Assembly (NCBI GenBank): GCA_023247255.1
Contig: JAHFGV010000022.1
Location: 1 to 38,322 of the forward strand
Reading direction: 5' to 3'
DNA from: Candidatus Omnitrophota bacterium
GTDB lineage: Bacteria; Omnitrophota; Gorgyraeia; Aquiviventales; Aquiviventaceae
Length of the DNA: 38,322 bases
This document shows, in pieces, positions 15,337 to 22,946 of the stretch. A program made the translations under genes and the position numbers. How positions within the stretch are numbered: position 1 is the stretch's first letter; every line of letters starts with the position of its first letter. The notes under the pieces are model-generated. The model ran no database searches. It was not told where the DNA came from and saw only the letters and a list, made by a program, of their open reading frames with translations.

Positions 15337-15413
15337 TTTTCGATTGTCGAATTGAGATTGTCGATTGAAGGGCCGTTTTGCTTTGCGATTGACGATCGAC
15401 GATCGATGATGCA
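15337..15413 (+). repeat. CGATTGTCGATT-type repeat cluster, copy 1
   Basis: Short motifs TTTTCGATTGTCGA, ATTGTCGATTG, GCGATTGACGATCGACGATCGATGATG follow each other between thrC and the carrier gene. A related, more clearly palindromic block is at 16889-16964, on the far side of moeB. It ends at the strong ribosome binding site of the carrier gene. Confidence 0.6.
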
Positions 15414-15427
15414 AGGAAGGAGGACCC

Positions 15428-15724
15428 ATGCCAGTTACCGTGCGTATTCCCACGCCTGTTCAGCGTCTGACGAACGGCCAAAGCGAGGTGCAGGGCGAAG
15501 GCAGGACGGTGAAGGAATTGTTGGACGATCTGGAGCTCCGGTATCCGGGCGTTAAAGAACGCATCTGTGACGAGAAGGGAAAGCTGCGCCGTTTTGTGAA
15601 CGTTTTTGTGAACGAGGAAGATATCCGCTTCATGCAGGGTGATCAAACGGCGCTCAAGGATGGGGATGAGGTTTCCATCATTCCCGCAATCGCCGGCGGA
15701 TCATTCGTTTGTCGTCACTCGTGA
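15428..15724 (+). CDS. MoaD/ThiS-like sulfur carrier protein with C-terminal tail
   Basis: The 98-residue protein has a ubiquitin-like beta-grasp fold: VTVRIPTPVQRLT, TVKELLDDLELRYPGVKERI, RFVNVFVNEEDIRF, LKDGDEVSIIPAIAGG. The Gly-Gly that would be adenylated and turned into a thiocarboxylate is at residues 90-91, but seven residues (SFVCRHS) follow before the stop. Such a protein must be cut after Gly-Gly before use, which matches the JAMM peptidase at 12113. Sequence type and context agree with CysO of Mycobacterium and HcyS of Wolinella, carriers for cysteine or homocysteine synthesis, more than with molybdopterin MoaD. A strong AAGGAGG ribosome site lies six bases before the ATG, so it is probably made in quantity. 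Confidence 0.9.
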   Translation: MPVTVRIPTPVQRLTNGQSEVQGEGRTVKELLDDLELRYPGVKERICDEKGKLRRFVNVFVNEEDIRFMQGDQTALKDGDEVSIIPAIAGGSFVCRHS

Positions 15725-15762
15725 GTGTCTCACAGGACGACGAAACTTATCGCGTTTGTATA

Positions 15763-15924
15763 AGGGCTCGTTAAGAAATAACTGCATCCATTTGACCGGT
15801 GGCTTTTGACCCATGGCTGCGTTGCTCATCGCTTACATTCTCATCGAGGATGCTCGCTCTTCGCGCCTTGCCCTGAGTCAAAATCCCCACGGCCAAATAG
15901 CGCAGTCATTTCTTAACGAACCCT
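15763..15924. repeat. R1 repeat, copy 2 (162 bp)
   Basis: Same structure and exact length as copy 1, with ends AGGGCTCGTTAAGAAATAACTGC and GCAGTCATTTCTTAACGAACCCT. It is flanked by TA on both sides, a possible target duplication. It separates the carrier gene from moeB, whose ATG begins 13 bases later, so any moeB promoter or leader must come from the repeat or from read-through. Confidence 0.9.
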
Positions 15925-15936
15925 TAGCGACGGGAC

Positions 15937-16818
15937 ATGGGACTTTCTAAGGAACAGATCGCGCGATACAGTCGGCAGCTCATCCTTCCCGAGGTAGGCC
16001 CAAGCGGCCAGGAACGACTCTTAGGCGCGTCTGCGTTGATCGTTGGTGCCGGCGGGTTGGGGTCTGTAGCCGCACTCTATCTGGCGGCAGCAGGGGTGGG
16101 GACCATTGGGATTGTGGATCGCGAGTCGGTTGAGTTGAGCAACCTCCACCGGCAGATATTGCATGCCACGCGAGATGTCGGGCGTCCTAAAACGACTTCC
16201 GCTCAGATTCGTCTTTCGAGTTTAAATTCCGAGATTCGCGTGAAGGCCTTGCAGGTGAGCCTCGGGCCCCAAAACGTGGCAGACTTACTGGCCCCCTACG
16301 ACGTGATCTTGGATGGGTCCGATAATTTTCCAACCCGGTATTTGGTCAATGACGCCTGTGTGTTGGCTAATAAGATACTCGTGCATGCGGGAGTGGTTCG
16401 CTTTGAAGGACAGCTTCTGACCATTATTCCCAGACAATCCGCTTGCTTTCGATGCGTGTTTCCCGAGCCTCCATTGCCAGGAGCGATTCCCGCCTGCCAA
16501 GCGGCCGGCGTTCTTGGTTCTTGCGCCGGGGTGATCGGCAGCTTAATGGCGCATGAGGCGTTGAAGGTGTTGTTGGGTATCGGGGAGCCGTTGGGCAATC
16601 GTCTTTTAGTTTTCGACGGAAAGACGAGTCGCTTTCGAGAAGTTTTGGTCCGGCGCGATCTCGGATGCGGGGTCTGTGGGCAGATCCCTACGATTCACGA
16701 TTTGATACGCAGCGCCGATCCGTGTAGCGGTTTGCTTCCGAGTGATTCGGTTGCACCAGGGACGGAAGTCGTTTTTACAGACGTGACAAATGCTCCGTCT
16801 ACATCGCACTATGGATAG
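15937..16818 (+). CDS. moeB: ThiF/MoeB-family carrier-activating adenylyltransferase
   Basis: The enzyme adenylates the C-terminal Gly of a ubiquitin-like sulfur carrier. The 293-residue protein has RYSRQLILPEVG (10-21), the nucleotide-binding GAGGLG (37-42), DGSDNFPTRYLVND (126-139), zinc cysteines C170/C173 (CFRC) and C244/C247 (CGVC), and a conserved Cys187 in PACQAAGVLG. It lacks the C-terminal rhodanese domain found in MoeZ or MOCS3, so a separate protein must supply sulfur; the TusA-like protein is a candidate. Its partner is presumably the tailed carrier encoded 212 bases upstream. The symbol reflects the family, not a proven role in molybdenum cofactor synthesis. HcyF and ThiF are equally fitting labels. 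Confidence 0.92.
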   Translation: MGLSKEQIARYSRQLILPEVGPSGQERLLGASALIVGAGGLGSVAALYLAAAGVGTIGIVDRESVELSNLHRQILHATRDVGRPKTTSAQIRLSSLNSEIRVKALQVSLGPQNVADLLAPYDVILDGSDNFPTRYLVNDACVLANKILVHAGVVRFEGQLLTIIPRQSACFRCVFPEPPLPGAIPACQAAGVLGSCAGVIGSLMAHEALKVLLGIGEPLGNRLLVFDGKTSRFREVLVRRDLGCGVCGQIPTIHDLIRSADPCSGLLPSDSVAPGTEVVFTDVTNAPSTSHYG

Positions 16819-16888
16819 TCCGCTGCCATTCATAGCCTACTTTGGCATCGGCAAGTCCAGCCCTGCCAAGGAATCATGAAACCGCCTG

Positions 16889-16964
16889 GGAATTTTCGAT
16901 TGTCGATTTTGGATTTTCGATTGGAAGACGGCCGTTCAATCGAAAATCGTCAATCGACAATTCC
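16889..16964 (+). repeat. Large palindrome of CGATTGTCGATT type, copy 2
   Basis: GGAATTTTCGATTGTCGATTTT (outer left arm) pairs with AAAATCGTCAATCGACAATTCC with two mismatches, and inside it TTTTCGATTG pairs exactly with CAATCGAAAA around GAAGACGGCCGTT. It sits between moeB and the NIL gene. The shorter related block is at 15337-15413. Confidence 0.75.
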
Positions 16965-17046
16965 ACGGAATGAGCCTGTGGCATCGGCAACCCGTCCTTT
17001 CAATCGGGATGGAGCACAAACCGTTGAGTTTCAAAAAGGAGGAGTC

Positions 17047-17286
17047 ATGGCGAAGAAACAGGTAACGCTGATCTTTCCCCAGCATCTGATCAAGGAACCG
17101 GTCATCTACCTGATGGCGAAGGAGTACGGGGTGGTTCCGAACATTCGGCGCGCCAAGGTGACGGAAACAATGGGAGAGGTGACCTTGGAGCTGGACGGTT
17201 CCGAGGATAATCTGAAGAACGCCATTGCCTTTATGGAGCGAAAGGGAGTCAAGGTGGAGCCTGTGCTCGGAGACGTTCTGAGTTAA
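17047..17286 (+). CDS. NIL-domain protein
   Basis: The 79-residue protein is a stand-alone NIL domain: KKQVTLIFPQHLIKEPVIYLMAKEYGVVPNI then a central TMGEVTLELDG and DNLKNAIAFMERKGVKVEPV. NIL is the ferredoxin-like ligand-binding domain at the C-terminus of MetN, the methionine importer ATPase, where it senses methionine. Single-domain forms are often found beside sulfur-carrier genes and are thought to be linked to sulfur amino acid metabolism. I chose the ATG at 17047 because of the AAGGAGG five bases ahead; the longer frame from 16876 runs through the palindrome and has no ribosome site. It closes the sulfur cluster. A sensing role is a guess. Confidence 0.88.
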   Translation: MAKKQVTLIFPQHLIKEPVIYLMAKEYGVVPNIRRAKVTETMGEVTLELDGSEDNLKNAIAFMERKGVKVEPVLGDVLS

Positions 17287-17305
17287 GCCCCCCGCGACCA
17301 AGTCT

Positions 17306-18253
17306 ATGACGAGCAGTATTGGATCCCCGCTCTTGTGGGGCGGTTTTACGTTACTCATTCTGAGCATGTTTGTGCTGGACCTTGGGGTCTTCCATCGAAA
17401 GGCCCATGCGATCCGTCCGCGGGAGGCCCTGGTGTGGGTGTTGATCTGTGTGGGACTCGCGGCGCTATTCAACCTCTGCGTCTGGAGGTGCTTTGGATCT
17501 CAGAAGGCTTTGGAATTTCTCACGGGATACCTCATTGAAGAAGCCCTGAGCATTGACAACCTGTTTGTTTTCATGGTGGTCTTTTCTTCTTTCTCGGTTC
17601 CTCCTGCTTACCAGCATCGGGTTTTGTTTTGGGGCATTGTCGGGGCCCTCGTGATGCGTGGGATATTCATCGTCGTAGGCGCGGCATTGATCCACACCTT
17701 TCATTGGGTGGTGTTTATCTTCGGCGGGTTTCTGGTAATCACGGGGGTTAAATTCTTAAGCCAGAAGGAAACTCGGATTCATCCACAGCAAAATCCGGTT
17801 CTGCGTCTTTTTCGACGCATCACGCCTGTTGTTTTGGAGTACCATGGATCGCGATTCACCGTGGTCCTTAAGGGGCGACGGTATGCCACGCTTCTTTTGC
17901 TCGTGCTGGTCGTTGTTGAGGCTACGGACGTTGTGTTTGCGATCGATTCGATCCCCGCGGTCTTTGCCGTTACGACCGATCCGTTTATCGTCTACACCTC
18001 CAACATCTTTGCGATCTTGGGTCTGCGTGCGCTGTATTTCCTGCTGGCCAACGCGGTCAGCCGGTTTCACTACTTGAAGATCGGGCTGGGATGTGTGCTC
18101 ATTTTTGTGGGGGCTAAAATGTTGGTGAGCGAATACTACGTGGTTCCTGTGGGCCTGTCCCTAGGAGTCATCAGCGGACTGCTCGGTCTTTCCATCATTG
18201 CCTCCCTTCTTCGCAAGCCCGTCGGTTCTTCTTGTTTCTCCGCAACCTCCTGA
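17306..18253 (+). CDS. TerC/Alx-family integral membrane protein
   Basis: The 315-residue protein has about nine hydrophobic helices and the TerC signature acidic residues inside the membrane: EEALSIDNLFVFMVVF near residue 78 and EATDVVFAIDSIPAVFAVTTDPF near residue 211. Members of this family help export manganese or calcium and, in some bacteria, load secreted metal enzymes; others relate to tellurite resistance. The exact ion cannot be assigned. The gene starts 19 bases after the NIL stop on the same strand and may be co-transcribed with the sulfur cluster. I saw no yybP-ykoY manganese riboswitch, for which there is also no room. Confidence 0.9.
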   Translation: MTSSIGSPLLWGGFTLLILSMFVLDLGVFHRKAHAIRPREALVWVLICVGLAALFNLCVWRCFGSQKALEFLTGYLIEEALSIDNLFVFMVVFSSFSVPPAYQHRVLFWGIVGALVMRGIFIVVGAALIHTFHWVVFIFGGFLVITGVKFLSQKETRIHPQQNPVLRLFRRITPVVLEYHGSRFTVVLKGRRYATLLLLVLVVVEATDVVFAIDSIPAVFAVTTDPFIVYTSNIFAILGLRALYFLLANAVSRFHYLKIGLGCVLIFVGAKMLVSEYYVVPVGLSLGVISGLLGLSIIASLLRKPVGSSCFSATS

Positions 18254-18365
18254 TGCCCAAACGCAACAGGACGGGACCCGATGAGGCTCACGGGGGTTGT
18301 TATCTAGAGAGGGTTGATTCGGACGCGGGGTTGCCTATTGTTTGCCTAGGCAGAGGACTGTTCTG

Positions 18366-19502
18366 ATGGAACGAACATTAGAAGCGCTTGCCGCGTATCT
18401 GAAGGGGCGCCTCATCGGTGATGGGACGATCCTTGTCAAGGATGTCAACAGCCTGGATGGAGTAAGCGAAGGCGAGGTAACATTTGCCGAGGATGCCAAA
18501 CATCTCGCCCAGGCCCTACAGACCAAAGCCGCCGCCATCATCGTCAATGCCACGGTGATGGATCTTAAGGGTCGATCGGGCATCAGCGTGCCCAATCCGA
18601 AACTCGCGTTCGCTTTGCTTCTTGAGGTTTTTCATCCCACTGCCTTACCTCAGGGCAGCATCCATCTCAGTGCGCTGCTCGGTGAGCAGGTCAAAATCAG
18701 CCACCCGGTGGACATCCGGGCGAACGCCATCATCGGCAATCGGGTTCATATTGGCAGTGGAACAGTGATTGAACCCGGTGCGTACGTAGGGGACGACGTG
18801 ACTATCGGAGAGCGCTGCCTGATCGGCCCGAACGTGGTAATCTACAGGCAGACGCTGATCGGTGATCGTGTCGCCATCCACGGGGGATCGGTCATCGGTG
18901 GTGATGGGTTTGGGTATGTTTTCCACCAAGGTTGCTATGTCAAGGTGCCGCAGGTGGGCAACGTCGTTATTGAAGATGACGTGGAGATCGGCTGCAACGT
19001 CTGCATCGACCGGGCTACCGTCGGCTCGACGGTAATTCAACGAGGGACCAAGATGGATAATCTCGTTCAGATCGCCCATAACAACCGTATCGGTCGCCAC
19101 GTGATCCTGGCAGGCCAGGTCGGTCTGGCGGGGAGCGTAACCGTTGGAAACCACGTGCGGTTTGGGGGCAAGGCAGGAGTGGTCGATCACGTCACGATTG
19201 GCGATCGAGTCGACGTCGGGGCCGCGAGCGTCGTCACAAAATCGGTAGCCCCGGGCGAAAAGATATGGGGTTATCCTGCCCGTGCGACGCGGCTGACCCT
19301 GCAGCAGATCGCTTCCCTCGGCCGGCTGCCCTCTGTTCTAAAAACCGTGGCGGGTTTGTTGATGCGCTTCGGGCGTCTTGAAGGGCGGATCGATCGTCTT
19401 GAGGCTGCCGACGTGGGGCGTGGGGTGGGGGAGTTAAAGACAGGGGCACGGGGCGGGAGACGCGGGGCGAGGGAGCACAGATTAAAAGGTTACAAGAGAT
19501 AA
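18366..19502 (+). CDS. lpxD: UDP-3-O-acylglucosamine N-acyltransferase
   Basis: LpxD adds the second hydroxyacyl chain, on nitrogen, in lipid A synthesis. The 378-residue protein has the N-terminal uridine-binding domain (VNSLDGVSEGEVTF, AIIV), a long hexapeptide beta-helix with DGFGYVF and VEIGCNVCIDRATVGSTVI, and the catalytic His in QIAHNN (H238). The C-terminal helix region ends in an atypical low-complexity Gly/Arg tail (GGRRGAREHRLKGYKR). I placed the start at the ATG at 18366, eight bases after AGAGGA, rather than at 18342. lpxA is 9 kb away, so the lipid A genes are split. The gene is not followed by fabZ or lpxA, as in many genomes. Confidence 0.93.
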   Translation: MERTLEALAAYLKGRLIGDGTILVKDVNSLDGVSEGEVTFAEDAKHLAQALQTKAAAIIVNATVMDLKGRSGISVPNPKLAFALLLEVFHPTALPQGSIHLSALLGEQVKISHPVDIRANAIIGNRVHIGSGTVIEPGAYVGDDVTIGERCLIGPNVVIYRQTLIGDRVAIHGGSVIGGDGFGYVFHQGCYVKVPQVGNVVIEDDVEIGCNVCIDRATVGSTVIQRGTKMDNLVQIAHNNRIGRHVILAGQVGLAGSVTVGNHVRFGGKAGVVDHVTIGDRVDVGAASVVTKSVAPGEKIWGYPARATRLTLQQIASLGRLPSVLKTVAGLLMRFGRLEGRIDRLEAADVGRGVGELKTGARGGRRGAREHRLKGYKR

Positions 19503-19772
19503 AAAGTCCTACAACCGGTTTTAAAAAAGGGTTCTTCCGGTTTTGCAGTGGGTAAAGGGAACAACACTTCTCTCTCCCTGAAAGGGGAGAGGGGGAAGGA
19601 CATGCCCATGCTAATCCCGGAAGCGCCTGAAAAAGAACGGGCGATAGCTAGCTTTCGAAATTTGTGGAGTGCTATTTGTACTTCCCCCGCCCCCTGCCCC
19701 GGCACTTAACTCCCCAGACCCTTGCCCCCGATGCTGGTTTTTCAGCATCCTGTTAGTGGGTGACGTTTTTGT
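19503..19772. other. Spacer with hairpin and R4 end fragment
   Basis: No gene is supported. CTCTCCC and GGGAGAG around 19574-19591 form a hairpin with loop TGAAAGG-like sequence. GGTTTTTCAGCATCCTGTTAG at 19736-19756 matches the right end of the R4 repeat at 36333-36469. C-rich tracts (CCCCCGCCCCCTGCCCC) fill the part between. Confidence 0.5.
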
Positions 19773-19801
19773 TTGGCGTTAAGGATCGTGCGCGTTATAA
19801 T
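19773..19801 (+). promoter_or_regulatory. Strong sigma-70-type promoter ahead of DUF4912 gene
   Basis: TTGGCG at 19773-19778 and a consensus TATAAT at 19796-19801 are 17 bases apart. Transcription would begin near 19808, giving a leader of only about 22 bases before the ATG at 19830. The four genes from DUF4912 to the PfkB kinase could be served by it. Confidence 0.7.
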
Positions 19802-19829
19802 ACCTCTCGGATGAACGATCCACCCGACG

Positions 19830-21110
19830 ATGCCCAAACTCAAGCCTTCCAGACAAGCTTCCAAAAAGTCGCCGGTTTCTTCGTCCAAGCCTGCGGTGAA
19901 ATCGCCTCTTGGCCTGAAACCTTCCAAGCGATTGTCCCCGGCTCGTCGGAAAAAGTCCGCTGTTGTCTCAGCCAGGCAAAGCACCCGGCGATCCCTCGTG
20001 AGGCCGCAGAGCAGAAGACTCACAAGCAAGCAGCTTCCTGGTCCGATTGCAAAATCCCTAGCGGCTTCATTCGAACAGCCGATTTTTCCATCCGAGTCAT
20101 CCCTGCAGCCAGTAGCATCTGAGTCGGCAACGGTTCCCACTGTCATCTGGCCATTCCCCGATCGACAACAATCTGCCGGCGCGCATGAGTCACAGGGCAG
20201 AGGCTCGGCACCGCGTCCGTCGGCTCGTGTGACCGAGGCGTTTTCAGTTCCATCCGCTTATGGCGATAACCGGATCGTCTTGATGGTTCGAGACCCTTGG
20301 TGGATCTACGCCTATTGGGAGATCCGTCCGGAGATCGAGCGGGCGGCACGTCTGCAGCTTGCCCCACAAGAAACCATCGGGCTTCAGTCGGTCCTGCGGG
20401 TCTATGATGTGACAGACCTATCCGCGGAGGATCTGAAGAATGCTCACCGGGTATCGGACATTCCCATTTCTAGCCTGGCGACGAATTGGTACATTCACAC
20501 GGATGCGCCGGCTCATGCGTTTATCGTCGAGATCGGGCTGCGGACAGCGCAAGGGCGATTCCTGCCTTTGGCACGTTCCAATCGACTGATGTGCCCCCGG
20601 TGTGCGCCCGCAGAGATTATCGATGAGGGATGGAAGATCAGTGATGAGGATTATTGGGCACTCATCGGGGAGTCTTGTGGCTGGGGAACGGGCGCGAGTC
20701 CTTTGGACGTACAGCGGATGATTACTCAATTGCCGTCGTCGGGGTTTTCACCAGGCATGTTTTCTCCCGGCGCGTTTGGTTCCGCGAAGACGCCAAAAGC
20801 ACAGGAGCGTCATTTCGGTTTGTGGGTGAAGACTGAGCTCATCCTCTATGGAGGCACCGATCCGAAAGCGAAGGTGACGATTCAAGGTCAGCCCGTTGGC
20901 CTGCGAGCCGACGGCACCTTCAGCTTACGGATGGCCCTTCCCGATGGGACCCAGACTATTCCGGTCGAAGGCACTTCACCGGACGGCAGAGAAACCCGAC
21001 GTGTCGTTACTGTCGTCACGCAACAGACCACCATGCAGACGAACCTCGATGGTCAGCCGGCCTCCGATTCCTCATCGAGCCGTCGGTTGATCGATGCCAA
21101 CAATCCCTGA
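19830..21110 (+). CDS. DUF4912 protein with basic N-terminal tail
   Basis: The 426-residue protein has three parts. Residues 1-100 are rich in Lys, Arg, Ser and Pro (KKSPVSSSKPAVKS, SPARRKK) and look disordered, like histone-H1-type tails. Residues 145-250 form the DUF4912 domain, with the hallmark DPWWIYAYWEI and YIHTDAPAHAFIVEIG. Residues about 325-400 form a beta-sandwich unit often found with it (ELILYGGTDPKAKVTIQGQPVGLRADGTFSLRM). DUF4912 proteins are commonly encoded beside GH57 branching enzymes; here the next gene overlaps by 17 bases, so the two are translationally coupled. A scaffold or glycogen-associated role fits the context but is unproven. A second start at 19812 opens a different frame and was rejected. 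Confidence 0.85.
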   Translation: MPKLKPSRQASKKSPVSSSKPAVKSPLGLKPSKRLSPARRKKSAVVSARQSTRRSLVRPQSRRLTSKQLPGPIAKSLAASFEQPIFPSESSLQPVASESATVPTVIWPFPDRQQSAGAHESQGRGSAPRPSARVTEAFSVPSAYGDNRIVLMVRDPWWIYAYWEIRPEIERAARLQLAPQETIGLQSVLRVYDVTDLSAEDLKNAHRVSDIPISSLATNWYIHTDAPAHAFIVEIGLRTAQGRFLPLARSNRLMCPRCAPAEIIDEGWKISDEDYWALIGESCGWGTGASPLDVQRMITQLPSSGFSPGMFSPGAFGSAKTPKAQERHFGLWVKTELILYGGTDPKAKVTIQGQPVGLRADGTFSLRMALPDGTQTIPVEGTSPDGRETRRVVTVVTQQTTMQTNLDGQPASDSSSSRRLIDANNP

Positions 21111-22710
21111 GCCTTCCCGCACGTCATACGGCCTTGCTCTGATTCTCCATGCGCATTTACCTTACGTTCGGCATCCCGAGCATGAGGACTTCCTCGAAGA
21201 GCGCTGGCTTTTTGAGGCGATCACTGAGTCCTACCTGCCGCTTTTGGAACGTCTCAATCGGCTTTGCGACGAACGCGTTCCTTTCCGCCTGACGATTTCC
21301 TTTACCCCGACACTGCTCGCGATGCTTTCCGATCCGTTGCTTCAGGGTCGTTACCTAAAATATCTGGAAGGGCTGATCGAGTTCACGCAGCGTGAGATTC
21401 AGCGCACCCGCTGGCAACCCGCCTTCCAACGCCTGGCTTTGTTTTATCACCATCGGTTGACGCAGGCGCGTCAGCTCTACGAAGAAAGCTATCATCGCGA
21501 CCTCATCCGTCCGTTTGGCCAGATGAGCCGTCGGGGATGCGTCGAGTTGATGGCTTCCTGCGCGACCCATGGGTTTTTGCCGTTGATGGATGTTCAACCG
21601 GTTGCCGTTTACGCGCAGATTCGCGTCGGCCTCCAGGCGTTTGAACGGGCTTTCGGACACAGGCCTTCAGGGATATGGTTGCCGGAGTGTGGCTATGCCC
21701 CCGGCTATGAAGCGCTGCTTGAGGCACAAGGGATTCGATACTTTGTGACGGATGCCCATGCCATTCTTTTTGGCTCTCCCCGTCCGCGATTCGGTGTTTA
21801 CGCACCCATCCAGTGTCCGAACGGGGTCTTGGCTTTCGGAAGGGATCTGGCTTCGTCGAAAAATGTTTGGAGCGCTCAGGAAGGCTATCCAGGGCATGTG
21901 GATTATCGGGAGTTTTATCGCGATGCGGGCTATGAGCTGGAGCAGGATTATCTCAGATCCTGCCTCAGCACCGACGGAATGCGCGCTTCTACCGGCATCA
22001 AATATTATCGGATCACCGGCAAGACCGAAGACAAACAGCCCTATGATCCCGACCGTGCGCTCGAACAGGCCGCTGTTCATGCCGAGGAATTTCTAACCCA
22101 GCGCCAAAAACAAGGCATTAGCCTGAATCGGCGCCTGGCCCGCATGCCGATCATCGTCAGCCCGTTCGACGCGGAACTTTTCGGTCACTGGTGGTTTGAG
22201 GGACCGGATTGGTTGGAGTTGGTGATTCGCAAGGCCCAACACGATTCAGGACTGAGCCTGATGACGCTCTCAGACTGTGAAGCGATGAAACAACCCTTGC
22301 AAGCTATGCAGCCGTGCATGTCCAGTTGGGGATCGGGAGGCTACCATGAGGTGTGGCTCAATGGTTCCAACGACTGGATCTACCGGCATCTGCATAAAAT
22401 GGTCGAGAGGATGCGCCAACTCGCCGATGTCCATTCCCGCGCCGAAGGATGGCAGGCGCGCGCCCTCAATCAAATGGCCCGCGAGCTTTTGTTGGCCCAA
22501 TCCTCGGACTGGGCCTTCATCCTCAAGGCCCAGACGCATACCACCTACGCCTATCAACGCATTCATCAACACGTCGCGCAATTCACCCGCCTCTATGAAT
22601 GCCTCCAGGCTAACCGCGTCGATGAGTCGTGGCTGGCGACGATTGAAGCCAAGGATAATCTGTTTCCCTTTCTGGATTACCGCATCTATGCGAGTTCCCC
22701 GCCGGCATAA
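21094..22710 (+). CDS. 1,4-alpha-glucan branching enzyme, GH57 family
   Basis: The enzyme makes alpha-1,6 branches in glycogen. The 538-residue protein begins with the GH57 motif 1 (ILHAHLPYVRHPE, near residue 20), has the catalytic nucleophile Glu198 in IWLPECGY and the acid Asp359 in SPFDAELFGHWWFEG, and ends with the C-terminal DUF1957 helical domain (LLAQSSDWAFILKAQTH). Length and motifs match the Thermus and Thermococcus branching enzymes. It overlaps the DUF4912 gene by 17 bases and is followed by a half-size glycogen-synthase-like gene, so the group is a glycogen locus. No GH13 branching enzyme, phosphorylase or ADP-glucose pyrophosphorylase is in the window. Confidence 0.93.
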   Translation: MPTIPEPSRTSYGLALILHAHLPYVRHPEHEDFLEERWLFEAITESYLPLLERLNRLCDERVPFRLTISFTPTLLAMLSDPLLQGRYLKYLEGLIEFTQREIQRTRWQPAFQRLALFYHHRLTQARQLYEESYHRDLIRPFGQMSRRGCVELMASCATHGFLPLMDVQPVAVYAQIRVGLQAFERAFGHRPSGIWLPECGYAPGYEALLEAQGIRYFVTDAHAILFGSPRPRFGVYAPIQCPNGVLAFGRDLASSKNVWSAQEGYPGHVDYREFYRDAGYELEQDYLRSCLSTDGMRASTGIKYYRITGKTEDKQPYDPDRALEQAAVHAEEFLTQRQKQGISLNRRLARMPIIVSPFDAELFGHWWFEGPDWLELVIRKAQHDSGLSLMTLSDCEAMKQPLQAMQPCMSSWGSGGYHEVWLNGSNDWIYRHLHKMVERMRQLADVHSRAEGWQARALNQMARELLLAQSSDWAFILKAQTHTTYAYQRIHQHVAQFTRLYECLQANRVDESWLATIEAKDNLFPFLDYRIYASSPPA

Positions 22711-22770
22711 GCCTGGGGCTGATATTCTGCAGAATCCGAGGAAAGAACCCCGTGTGAGCGGCCAGTGGCC

Positions 22771-22823
22771 AATACCAACGAATTATCCTCTGGCATTGTC
22801 GCGTTAGATAATTCGTTGGTATT
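22771..22823. repeat. R3 hairpin, copy 1
   Basis: Two perfect 17-base arms (AATACCAACGAATTATC and its complement) enclose a 19-base loop CTCTGGCATTGTCGCGTTA. A second hairpin with the identical loop is at 33568-33612. The stems differ at one base pair (CCAACG/CGTTGG here, CAAACG/CGTTTG there), so the change is compensatory. Confidence 0.85.
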
Positions 22824-22905
22824 AGCAAGGTGCTGAAAAATGCCAGTCGGTTCAGGGTTCGGGGTTCTGGACTGGTGGCCAGGACCCGGCTCACCGACGA
22901 GCGGT
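22822..22905 (-). repeat. R4 repeat, partial copy
   Basis: TAGCAAGGTGCTGAAAAATGCCAGTCGG and the following GTTCAGGGTTCGGGGTTCTGG are the reverse complement of the right part of the R4 element at 36333-36469. CTCACCGACGAGCGGTGG matches its left half. The far terminal repeat is missing. Confidence 0.7.
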
Positions 22906-22946
22906 GGCTATTTTTGTAAAACCGCATCAATTCTTAGAGTGAACAA

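Larger units (their letters stand above)
22711..22946. other. Spacer of repeats between GH57 and glgA-like gene
   Basis: This 236-base gap holds no gene. It contains the R3 hairpin (22771-22823), an R4-like segment in reverse orientation (22822 to about 22905) and an R2 left-end-like piece, GGCTATTTTTGTAAAACC (22910-22922). The missing N-terminal half of the glycogen synthase would have been expected here, so the repeats may mark a deletion. Confidence 0.6.

Noticed and set aside
16876-17046. Longer start for the NIL protein
   Set aside because: The added part is translated from a palindromic repeat, while the ATG at 17047 has a strong ribosome site.
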